Assembly: GCA_036023115.1 (NCBI GenBank)
Contig: JAYKKT010000091.1
Coordinates: 28,214,001-28,278,000, forward strand
Direction of reading: 5' to 3'
DNA: 64,000 nt
Source of the DNA: Brasenia schreberi
Lineage: Eukaryota > Streptophyta > Magnoliopsida > Nymphaeales > Cabombaceae
Shown here: in pieces, positions 33,858 through 43,149 of the stretch
How the letters are laid out: each line of letters begins with the position of its first letter
Numbering within the stretch: position 1 is the first letter of the stretch
Notes under the pieces: model-generated
Told to the model about the DNA's origin: nothing
Database searches by the model: none
What the model saw: only the letters and a program-made list of their open reading frames with translations
Made by a program: the position numbers and the translations under genes

Positions 33858-34161
33858 TGAAGATGCATGGAATTTCGTATTATTAAAGGAGAAAAATTCA
33901 GATTACTGCATGGAGATTCAATCGGCAGTGTGCAACCTTTTTTGTGTTTTGGGGCTACTGCCTTCTATCCTTTCTCCGTTAACTAAACCTAATGACACAC
34001 TCTATTATATACTACTTATTCTAACTTGAATGACTAATTTACTCATACTTAAGTAAAGACTCAATGTTACACACGGTAGAAATAGATTTGTCCATAGCAT
34101 GAAATATACAATACCAGTGACACATAACGGCACTTGTGTAAATTCTGGTATCCTTTCAACA
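33858..34161 (-). repeat. Copia C 5' LTR
   Basis: A 304-bp partner of 24581-24882. The minus-strand primer site TGGTATTAGAGTGG adjoins at 33841-33854 with three bases between. Confidence 0.88.
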
Positions 34162-34789
34162 CATTTTACCCTATTTATTTTATTTTCTCAAAGATACTTC
34201 ATGATATGAAGGATGCCCTAAGCAAATACTTCTCTCAAGTATTACATCTCCAACCTATTTAGAAGATTTTGAATCTGCGTGCAGACTCTAGTTTTATTTT
34301 TTCAACCGTATTGCATCAATGGATATTATTTTGTTTACTTGCTGGGAGTCTTATAACTAACGTGATGAAAGACTTTAGACATTCTGCCTTAGGTTTGAAT
34401 TGGAATCTCATTGCGTTAGAAAAACACCACGATTCTGAATCTGGTGCATGAGAATAGAAGTCCCAGGTGACAAAGTCTTAGTGTAAATGGCAGATGCATT
34501 GACAAAATTATCTTATATTTTCAGTCTTCCCTGCATTGCATGATACACTGTGATTCTTATGCGCCGTACAACATTGTTGGCATGATACAGTTGCTATGAT
34601 TTAGCTGCATCTGGTGATTCTTAAGAGCTAAAGTGATAGTACTCCAAGAAACTTGCTGAGGAAAGCCTCACCTGTGTATCCGTTAGAGAATAGCATTTCT
34701 GGTGCATATATTTAATATTTCAGTTCCGTTCGGTACTTGGTTGAGATGGTGATACAATGGGTAAATACAACGAACCACACTTTCCCAAT
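34162..34789 (+). other. Unassigned intron sequence
   Basis: No coding domain, terminal repeat or LTR was recognised. It lies between copia C and a decayed hAT fragment. Confidence 0.45.
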
Positions 34790-35338
34790 GTAATGGGGTT
34801 TAAACTAGTATTGTTTGCACCTTATTGTAATGTGTATCATTTTTTTTTCATGAGACAATATAGACGTATGATATCATAAAATTTAAAAAAAATTATTTTA
34901 AAGATCAAGAAAAATAGAAAAATCAGAAAAACCAAGAACAATCATAAACAATTCTTATAAATCAAAATTTAGGTTAACATTAATCCATTGAACATTAAAT
35001 CAAATTATAAGTACAACTTTCATCATTGAACAAGTAACAATTATTCTTTAAAATTACAACTTTCATAATTGAAAAAGAAGAATCACATATTGTAATTAGG
35101 ATCATCTGCTAAATAATCTTCTTCTTTAAGATCATCACCTTCAACAACAAATTCAATGTCATCGTCTCCCTGTTCACATTGTTGCGCTCCTTCTAGATTG
35201 ATCCATTGAATGTATTCTTCAGTTAAGAGTACATTTATTTCATTATCTTCCATAATCCACTCCTCTAAGACATCAAAATTATGAGGACTTATTGGATCGA
35301 ATTGGTTTTCATGCTTACTTAAGATAACTTTCTTAATT
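34790..35338 (-). mobile_element. hAT fragment (3' end with acidic tail)
   Basis: Similar to the left part of the hAT at 3521-4000. It has the AT-rich AAAATTAAAAAAAATT subterminal stretch and then, complemented, sequence for the acidic transposase tail (CTTCCATAATCCACTC near 35249 and GAAATCATC-type repeats), shared with 3840-4000. The fragment is cut sharply at 35339, where the gypsy 3' end starts. The terminus at the left is too decayed to place. Confidence 0.6.
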
Positions 35339-37819
35339 GCTAGGAAAAGTCCCCTTTTGGCTAAAAATCCCCTCCCGTAGTCAAAGAAAACAGGGTTTTA
35401 CGAAGCAAAGGATGATGCATTCTCAAGAAAATTTGGGAGAAAATCAAAGGGTGTTTCTTCTTTGCAAATTTGGATAATGCCAAAGAGGGGCATCTGTAAA
35501 CACCCCAAAAATTTCATGTTTCAAAACTCCTGAATTTCGAAAAAGCCAGCTCAAGGCCAAATAAAAGAAATAAGGAAAGTTCAAGCCCGTTCAGAGAAAA
35601 GCCAGACAGAAGTTCAAAACCTGAATTGGAGTCAAAATAAAGTTCAGCTCTAAAATGAAAACAGAAGCCAAACCCTTGATGAAGTCATCAGAGATCAAGC
35701 ACCAGGCCTGTCAAAACGAAAATCCGAAGGCTGTTGGAAAATTCAAGATTGACTTCATCCAAAACAAGCTTGAGACGGAACCAGACGGATAAAAAATCAG
35801 ACGACAAGCAGTCCTGAAAGTGAGAAACTGGCCGGTCAAAAGGACTGGGAAAAACCCAGCCTGAAATCGGGTCACCGACGGAACCGGGGCCCGTTCAAAA
35901 CTGCTCGTTTCAAACACCAAAGAAGGACTGAAGAAAGAAATTTTGGATTGGATCTGAATAAAAACATCCAGATCCATTTGGAATTTGGATTGGGTTGGAT
36001 GATGCACCTTGCCACCTTAAGCCTAACCGAACAGTAGGTTGACTGCAACCTATTTGTTGGCCCTAGCTAACCCACTCTCCCCAAAAACCAACCTCCATCC
36101 TTGTTGCCACCTTGATGAGCTGCCCGACAAAAACCTGGCCGACCGAGCCCTCCTTGCTAAAACCGAACTGGCCTGGCCTTGACCACCTGCTGGCCCACTT
36201 GAACCTGGCTGAAACCCTTCACCACCTTGCTGCCCTTGGCCAAAACCCGATTAAACCGAGCCTTGGGTTGAACCTAGCTCCCTCCTTGCTGGCCGAATCA
36301 CTTGGCCAGCCTGCCCTTGGTTGGACTTGATCTAAACTGACCCTTTGACCCATTTGGCTGAACCATAAAGGGGGCCAACTTACCTTGGGCCAAACCTACT
36401 TGAGCCCAGCTGAACCTTGATCCTTCAAGACCCATTCGGCTGAACCATCTTGGGGCGAGGTGGACGTGCACAAGCTGAACCAAGGCGGACTTAGCTCATG
36501 GTTGCGACGAATCGACTCGAGCGAACCCAACAAACGGAAACAAGAGATTTAAACCGAACGAAAGACTTGTAAGTTTCTTTAACTTCGGTTTTAAATTAAT
36601 TATTTCAATTCAATCCAATTCGTAACGGGGTTGTAGTAACGGAGCGAAGTCTCCCCCGGGTTGTAATATTCGTGGATGAAACACAACCACACACGTGCAC
36701 TTGAGCCTTTCCGCTCTTAAAACTGCACACGAGTACACCCACGTGCACTTGAGCCTTTTCGCTCTTAAATTGCACACGATCGCACTCATGCACACTCGAG
36801 CCTTCTCACTCTTAAGCTAAATATATATATTTCAATTCGGGTAAATTTACTTCGTGAAAGTCGTGTGAGTTGCACTTACATTCGGGTGAATTTACTTTGT
36901 GAAAGTCGTGTGAGTTGCACTTACTTTCGGGTGGATTTACTTTCAAGTTGTGTGAGTTGCAATTACATTCGGGTGGATTTACTTTCAAGTTGTGTGAGTT
37001 GCAATTTAAATTCCACATGAGAACACCCACGAGCACTCGAGCCTTTCCGCTCTTTACACTCAACATTAAGCCTTTTCGCTCTTAGGATAAAACCTATATA
37101 TATATATATATATATTTCAAGTCGTGTGAGTTTACTTTGTGAAAGTAGAGTCGCATTTCAATTTGTGTGATTTTACTTTGTGAAAGTAGAGTTGCACTTA
37201 AATTCGTGTGAGTTTACTTTTGTGAAAGTAGAGTTGCACTTTAATTTGTGTGAGTTTACTTTTGTGAAAGTAGAGTTGCACTTCAATTTGTGTTGGTTTA
37301 CTTAAAGTCGAGTGAGTTGCAATTTCAATTTGGGTGAGTTCGCATAATCGCTCTCGAAAAGCCCAAAAAGGATTTCAGCATCCTTGCATTCGCTCGCTTC
37401 CAAAAGCCCTCGAAACAAATCGCTCAAAACACACTGAAATTAGGCCACATATTCCACACACACATCAGGCCTAAATAGATAAAACTCACAAAGACTTAGG
37501 GTCGTCCAACCTTCGTAAATAAAATTGGCCAAAGTGCACGAATCGTATTCTTCCAAAAACACTTGTCGTTCAAGTTAATTTGAAGTAATACTTGTTTGAA
37601 AAATTGAAGTTCCTAAGCGCTTAAACTGACCCTTGAGCATCGGTTCAAAAAGGTTTAAAGCGAAAAGATCCCCCTTTCCCACAATCGCCAAAAAGTCAGA
37701 AATATTTAAAAAACCTTCGCTAGTTTGAGTAAGCTAGCTGACACGCTCGCAAAAGCGTAGGCACGAAAAGGTTCACTCTAAGTTTCATAAAACTAGGAGT
37801 GGGAATTTTCATGTTTACA
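35339..37819 (+). mobile_element. Truncated Tat-like gypsy: 3' internal tail plus complete 3' LTR
   Basis: The first 156 bp match the internal 3' tails at 55910-56095 and 62350-62513, including the purine tract CCAAAGAGGGGCATC. The LTR runs 35495-37819, beginning TGTAAACACCCC and ending TGTTTACA, an 8-bp terminal inverted repeat. Everything 5' of 35339 is missing. It ends directly against hAT sequence at 37820, with no paired LTR, so neither TSD nor the age of insertion can be read. It is the only LTR element in the host-gene introns lying in sense orientation. Confidence 0.85.
36640..37340 (+). repeat. Subrepeats in the gypsy LTR (R-U5 region)
   Basis: Two kinds of short tandem units are present. 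One is built on GAGCCTTTCCGCTCTTA with CACACGAG (36690-37085). The other is a roughly 40-bp unit containing GTGTGAGTTTACTTTGTGAA followed by AGTAGAGTTGCACTT (about 37115-37310). The same motifs recur, differently arranged, in the related LTRs at 50040-50880 and 57700-58400. An (AT)n run lies at 37096-37112. Confidence 0.8.
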
Positions 37820-38201
37820 ATATGTTAAAAAGTTCTCAAATTCCATTTGCAACCAGTTACACTACAAGTTTGACTCATAACCTTTATTAAAAAAAAAATG
37901 AATGAGATTTCAGAGATGGTCTTCAAAAATACATTTTTGAACTTTATATTAGGTTGAAGGTTTTGAGATTGGCTAACAATGAGAAAAAACCATCTATGAG
38001 CTATCTTTATAAAGCCATGGACCGGGTTAAGGAGGCTATCACAAGCAACTTTAATGAAAGAAAGAGCGATTATTTGCATATATAGAGAATTATTGATAAT
38101 AGATAGAATAGAGAGTTGCATCAACCTATTAATGCAACAACCTACTATCTAAATCTAACCTTTAGGTACTCCACAACATTTAAAATGGACAATGAAGTCA
38201 A

Positions 38202-39828
38202 TGTAAAGAAACAGGTATGTTCCTCGATCAATTTTATTGAACGAACAAATCTATATATAAAACAGATACAAAAGGATTAAGGTTATTGAATATATGCGGA
38301 GTATTAAAGTTATTAAATACATGAGGAGTATTTATAGAGAGAAGAATGAAAGCCAACAACTGTGCTACTGGTTGCTGAAGTCCCAACGTCTATTTTACTA
38401 GCCTGGCTCAAGTGGCCCTAGCTCGGGTGGCTTGGGTCCGTTGTGATTTGATTTCAAACACAAACTTATGGGTCTTGTTGGGACAACCCTATTACATTTT
38501 AACACCCTCCTCAAACTTACGGTGTGTATACCGAAAGTTTGTCTAACAAAAAAAATGTGAATTTGATAATGTCAACTTTCCATAGCTTTACTTTTTCATG
38601 TCAGGTTTACCATTTCCGCAACAATACCTTCGTATCTTTATTTTAATACCTGCAACAGAAATAAAACTACAATAAAAATATTAAGATCCCATAACTAGGA
38701 TAATAATAACTTAAAACCAAAGTTTTTCAATGAAAAACATTGATCATCATCGTTCAATATAATAAATAAGTTCATAAATCACTACAAACTTATGATATTA
38801 TAAAAAGGCATTGGTATACCAAACAAGCTTTTAAGGCTAAGCTTAAACCGAGTTTTAAGGACTAAACTCGAACCCAAACAAGCTTTAAAACAAAGCTCAA
38901 ACCATCCAAATAAAAAAGCTTTAAGGCTAAGCTCAAACCATCCAAATCAAATGAGCTTGAAGTCTAATCTTAAACCATTCATTTCAAACAAATGCCAAGG
39001 CCCTTAAATAACTCACAATTTCAAATGTGATTATATGATTCCAAGAATAAGATAATCTTCGTTTTAAAGATTTATAATTAACTTACAAGAATCTTTTCAA
39101 TATAAAATGTTTATCTCAAAAAACAAGAATTCTTTGAATACAATTTTTATCATTCGTATAAAATGCATGAATAGTCAATACCCAAGGCAAGACTCTTTTT
39201 ATGCATTATTTTAAAATGCCATGCCTCGAGCTTTTTATGATGATGGCGTTCAGAAAAGATACGTTCCTTTGCATGCTATCTTTGATCAATCTTAACGTTT
39301 CTTGCTAAGGAAAATACAATTTCCTCTTCGAGAACCTCATTTTCGCCGATACCCACCTCTCACTCTAACGGGTACGTACTTGGAATTCAAGTTTTTAGCA
39401 ATATACAAAAGACAATCCTGCTCTCCATAACATAGTAGATTCAACAACAAGCTTCAACACAAATTGGAACATAGCGATGAGTAGTACAACAACCCTTTCA
39501 GCGAGTCTGCAACCACTCATAATTGCTCCCAGTGACTGTGCTAACTCTTATACCATGTAAAGAAATATGTATGTTCCTGAATCTATTTTATTCAATGAGC
39601 AAATCTATATACAAAGCAACCACAAAGGGCTTAAGGTTATTGAATACATGAGTATTTATAGAGAGAAGGAATTCCCAACGACTATTTTACTAATTGTTGG
39701 GTCCCATGGTGGCCTTGATGGCTCATGTGGTCCTAGTGCCAGGTGGCCTTGGCCTTGCTGGCTTGGGTTCGTTGGGACCTGATTTCAAACACAAACTTAT
39801 GGGTCATATTGGCACAACCCTATTAACA
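38202..39828 (-). mobile_element. Small non-coding copia derivative with 305/273-bp LTRs
   Basis: Direct repeats at 38202-38506 and 39556-39828 begin TGTAAAGAAA and end in TTAACA on the plus strand. Read on the minus strand, a primer site TGGTATAAGAGTT adjoins the right LTR (39543-39555) and a polypurine tract, core TTTGAGGAGGG, adjoins the left one (38507 onward). Flanks GTCAA and TTCAA match at 4 of 5 bases. The internal 1.05 kb has no copia domain, so the element depends on proteins from elsewhere. It splits a hAT transposase remnant. Confidence 0.85.
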
Positions 39829-40035
39829 TTCAATAGAGGTATCACTCATTATATAAAAAAATAGGTCCTTGATGAGAGTAGAGCAAATGTTATACATCGA
39901 GAGATGGAGATCTATGATAATTCTCTTATGGACTTGCCTTAATCATTCGTAACTGTATTAATATGCACCTAGGTAAAGATTGGTAAACATATGAATCATT
40001 ATATTTATATTTAAGTTTCTTAAATCTTATATTTA

Positions 40036-40085
40036 GCCGACCCCGTCTAGTATGGGAAAAGGCTTAGTTGTTGTTGTTTTTATTG
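40036..40085 (+). mobile_element. 50-bp RTE LINE tail with perfect 19-bp TSD
   Basis: The insert consists only of the RTE 3' end: GCCGACCCCGTCTAGTATG, AAAAGGCTTAG and (TTG)n. It is flanked by TTCTTAAATCTTATATTTA at 40017-40035 and 40086-40104, identical over 19 bp. It lies in the intron of the hAT fragment. The paralogous intron at 23275-23320 has one copy of the target (AAGTTTCTTAAATCTTACAT) and no insert, which confirms the event. The tail is shared with 12407-12622. Confidence 0.93.
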
Positions 40086-40190
40086 TTCTTAAATCTTATA
40101 TTTATAGTGAAATAAATCATTATATTTATTTTTTTTATGTTAGATATTTGGTGGAATATGATTGGAAGTGATTGCCAAAAGCTATCATAA

Positions 40191-40363
40191 TGTTTTGTAT
40201 AAATAAAAAATTAGTTGTAAATCGAGTAGCAAAAGTATGAAGGAGCTTTCTATCATCATAATATCTCCCCATTATACATAATATAAATGCATGGTTATAA
40301 ATAAATTTGGTGATAACTTGACAATACTCATTTGTTGTGTTTGTAATGAAACAACACTTTAAG
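40191..40363 (-). pseudogene. Inverted hAT transposase fragment
   Basis: On the minus strand, VITKFIYNHAFILCIMGRYY followed by LLHTFATRFTTNFLFIQN matches the end of the hAT DUF659 region (compare the segment at 5677-5871). It is joined head-on to the plus-strand dimerisation remnant near 40190, so two hAT pieces meet in opposite orientation. Confidence 0.7.
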
Positions 40364-41040
40364 CAGTGTTGTTCGATGTATATCGTATCATGTATCATTT
40401 TGGTCCACCATACGATACGTATCATATCATATCGCATCGTATCATTTTTTAATATTAAAAAATTGAAAAAATTCATCGTATCAACATAAATCCGCTCACT
40501 TCATAAATCTCTACTTCATAAATTGCCAAAAAACTCTAAAATATTCACTCACTTCATAGATTGCCACAAATTCGTCAAAAATATTCTACTCACTTCGTAT
40601 ATTGTCCTTAAAAAAATAGATAACCAAAGTAGATAGAAAATAAATATAGAAAACAAAAATAATATACCATAAGGAACCAAATGATGCCCAGAGGTTCCAC
40701 CATTGTTGCTACTAGAATGGTGGTGTCATTGGATAGATAGAGAAGCTTCTACTAGAATGGTGGTGTCGTTACCTAGAATCCAAAATCGGAACCACCGGTT
40801 TAGGGATGGTTTCGGTTTCGGAACCATCCCGAAACCACTAAATTTTTTTTTAGAAATGACAGGGAGATGACTCCATGGGAGTCGAACCCTTTCTGGCCCA
40901 ACGGTTAGTCACTGTTTACTGCTCAGCCAGGCCTCAACTTATGTAAATATATATGTAATATATATATATATATATATATTCTATTTAAAAGCGGTTTAAA
41001 ACTGCCAGTTCCGAACTGGCCATGTCTACGCATAACACTG
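40364..41040. mobile_element. hAT-related terminus and GC-palindromic MITE-like sequence
   Basis: CAGTGTTGTTCGATG at 40364 matches the hAT terminus at 21893 and is followed by the same ATCGTATCAT subterminal repeats. AACACTG ends at 41040. Inside, 40770-40850 and 40985-41020 hold GGAACCACCGGTTT / GCGGTTTAAAACTG motifs resembling an inverted pair. The flanking octamers (ACTTTAAG, TTTTAAAC) do not match well, so the outer limits are uncertain. It has no coding content. Confidence 0.5.
40842..40935 (-). repeat. tRNA-derived SINE (or tRNA-like fragment) with pol III boxes
   Basis: Read on the minus strand, there is an A-box-like TGGCTGAGCAGT (complement of 40918-40929) and a perfect B box GGTTCGACTCC (complement of 40878-40888), separated by about 29 bp as in tRNA genes. 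An oligo(A) run follows (complement of 40842-40851). This is the build of a short tRNA-derived SINE. No target duplication was found. An (AT)n run sits at 40949-40979. Confidence 0.6.
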
Positions 41041-42294
41041 TTTTAAACACGTTGGGGTAGAATATATCTAGATTAACGAGGTCTATTCGGCTGATTTTGA
41101 TTTCCCATTGCCAAAGAATGATACAAATTGGACCAACACACTAGGTTCAGAGGATCCTTTTGGATGTAGTTTCACTTGATGCTTATTAGCGTGAATTACT
41201 AATTCATATTTGCTTGCTGACTTGATGTGTGTATAATCTATATTAAAGAAACGTATGCATGTGATAGTAGATATTTAATACAGCATGATGTGTTTTTCCA
41301 TATTCTTCTTTTTATAATTAGGTCTTTTTAAAATTAGGAGGTTGAGAATTGTAGTCTTTCATATGAAAAAAGAGTGTAGAGGATGAACTAGAGTTGAGGT
41401 TTTTATGTGTTTTCTGGTTATTTCCAGTTATTCTAGTGTTTCCCCCTATGTCACATACACTTTTGTCAGGGTAGCTCACACGATATCCATACTTTCATGT
41501 GTGACCCGACCTTATCTATTTTAAAATTCTAGTATTATGATGAGAAGATACTACTAAAGTTAAAAGGTAACTTTTTTAGAAACTTTAACGAGGTTATTAT
41601 AAAAAAAATTGGGATAACACATAGAAGATAAGATGCGACATATCTAAGATGGTTTGGATATGTAGAAATACAATCAAATAAGTTCCAATAAAAAGATGTG
41701 AGTATAACCATTTAAAAGATGGGGAAGAAGATTGCAAAAGTGTTGAAAGAAAATTATTAAGTATAATATTGGTTTTGTGGAGATAACTATTATGGCTCAA
41801 CACTGAGGGCTATGGCATAAAAGAATTCATGTAGGCAATTCACCTAGTGTAAGGGAAGGTTTGGTTTGTTGTTGTCACTAAGACACTACATGGGTATTCA
41901 TAGCGACTGTTTATTACTTCATTAATGAGTTAACAAATTAAAATATCTGCACTGGTTCACACTAAGGTTTTCTGATTTATTGTCAATTGTACATAATAGT
42001 ATATTACACTAACTTATATATTCATGTCCTGCACCCATTATTTTCGAAAATTTTCATGCCCAAGCACGAACACCCACACCGGCACTGGCATCAGCACTGC
42101 TGTGACACAGGTTTACTGTCAATTTACCAGTTTTTCCTTCTCCAATACTTGACATACTCTACCTTAAGCATGCCTAGACTAGATGCTGTAATCAACTGTT
42201 TTGATACTGTATTAGTTATGGTCTCGTTTGCATCTTCAATTTCTTATCTGACAGTTAAGAGGCCAATCATCTTGATAAATTTGTTGTATTGCAG
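41041..42294 (+). other. Unassigned end of the large host intron
   Basis: No transposon domain was recognised. The last bases, TTGTTGTATTGCAG, form a good plant splice acceptor at 42281-42294. The open frame that extends upstream of the exon from about 41987 is most likely intron read-through. Confidence 0.5.
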
Positions 42295-42502
42295 GTATGG
42301 GCTTGGTTGGAAAGGTGGCAGATGGTACGCAACGCATAAGTTCCGCAAGGAGCAGCTAAAATCAATGGGGATGAACAAAATTCAGAAGTGGCAATTACTT
42401 AAGAGGTCACTCTTCTCAAGGTCAGCCACAGCTTCAGAAACTAAGAAACTACATGTTTCAGGTGCCTTGCATAATAAATGTGTAACATTCAGTTCTAACT
42501 AA
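42295..42502 (+). CDS. Host gene terminal coding exon
   Basis: After acceptor TTGCAG, the exon begins with G then TAT GGG CTT GGT TGG, completing the glycine codon left open at 21266. The product continues YGLGWKGGRWYATHKFRKEQ, then a basic stretch to KWQLLKRSLFSR, and stops at TAA 42500-42502. A glycine-rich hydrophobic turn followed by a lysine/arginine-rich tail fits a small single-helix membrane protein with a basic end, but I do not recognise the family. An alternative donor TTTCAG|GTGCC at 42471 could extend the gene downstream. The codon pattern is unlike the nearby TEs. Confidence 0.6.
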
Positions 42503-43149
42503 CCTGGTCATCAATCTTGTTAGTAGTAGCAAGGATTATTTCTGGTGTCTGCAAATGAATTTTTCCACTCTGATATAATTCATTACCTGAATTATGTATA
42601 CAAAAGCTAGCTTCTTAAAAACAAAATGCTATATGTTGCGGTTGCAATAATATGATACAGAGCCGTTATACGTTTTGCACCCAGAGCGTTAGTTCACCTG
42701 GCAGGGAGTCACTCACAAGATGCAGGTATTAAGTTTGATCCCAGAACACACATACCTGCCTACCGCTTCCCCGTTGTAGCCATAAAATGAAAGACGTACG
42801 TTTTGGAGGTCATGTGGGCATCTAGGGAGAATCAGGTATAGCATTAAAGGAGGCTATCAATGGGTGTACCGACTATTTAGGGTGTGTTTGACAGCCTGGA
42901 CGAACTGGCCTTGTGCTGCTGCATCCCCAAGAGGGACGAAGTGACGGAGACTGCTTCATCCCCTTGTGGCCCCCTTGTGGCCCGGGGTGTTGTACACATC
43001 CCTAGGAAGAATCAGGTATAGCAGTAAAGGAGGCAACCAGAGAATGTACATCTTTTTCAACATTGCTCTTTAAGCGGGGGATGCCAAACTCACACGTAGG
43101 AAGAATATGGTATAATACCAAAGGAGGCAGTCGGTATAAAATTTTCTAA
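42503..43149 (+). other. Possible host 3' UTR, a weak tRNA-like segment and a thrice-repeated motif
   Basis: An AATAAT stretch near 42644 could serve as a poly(A) signal. At 42690-42742, TAGTTCACCTGG and AGTTTGATCCC resemble pol III A and B boxes, with one and two mismatches. A motif of the form GAATCAGGTATAGC-TAAAGGAGGC occurs near 42830 and 43010, and a decayed copy near 43105. No coding domain is seen. Confidence 0.35.

Larger units (their letters stand above)
24581..34161 (-). mobile_element. Ty1/copia LTR retrotransposon C (old, carries nested insertions)
   Basis: LTRs at 24581-24882 and 33858-34161 both begin TGAAGATGCATGG and end in CAACA/TAACA. The minus-strand primer site, the complement of 33841-33854, reads TGGTATTAGAGTGG. 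Removing copia D (27814-31556) and a roughly 1.1-kb insertion (about 25515-26635) brings the length to about 4.7 kb, normal for copia. Coding remnants on the minus strand follow gag-protease-integrase-RT order. No 5-bp target duplication is visible (ATACA versus CATTT), so an end may have been lost or mutated. Confidence 0.88.
37820..40190 (+). pseudogene. hAT transposase fragment interrupted by a copia derivative
   Basis: Plus-strand reading: KVLRLANNEKKPSMSY followed by LYKAMDRVKEAITSNFNER near 37960-38060, then ELHQPINATTYYLNL near 38110-38160. The frame is interrupted at 38202 by a small copia element and resumes at 39834 with a VLDESRANV-like segment. An intron homologous to the one at 23253 begins near 39972, and WWNMIGSDCQKL follows near 40150. 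This is a paralogue of the transposase at 22780-23530, with fewer stops in its first part. Confidence 0.75.

Noticed and set aside
24581..34161. TSD for copia C
   Set aside because: Flanks ATACA and CATTT do not match, so no duplication is claimed.
36112..36483. Open frames on both strands in the gypsy LTR at 35.5-37.8 kb
   Set aside because: They overlap each other in a repeat-rich LTR and have no protein motif.
36640..37340. CRISPR-like spaced repeats
   Set aside because: The units are variable, tandem rather than spaced by unique sequence, and lie in a plant LTR.
41987..42294. Upstream part of a 171-codon open frame
   Set aside because: Only the part after the acceptor at 42294 shows compact, plausible protein sequence. 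The upstream part is low in complexity and lies before a good splice acceptor, so it was treated as intron.
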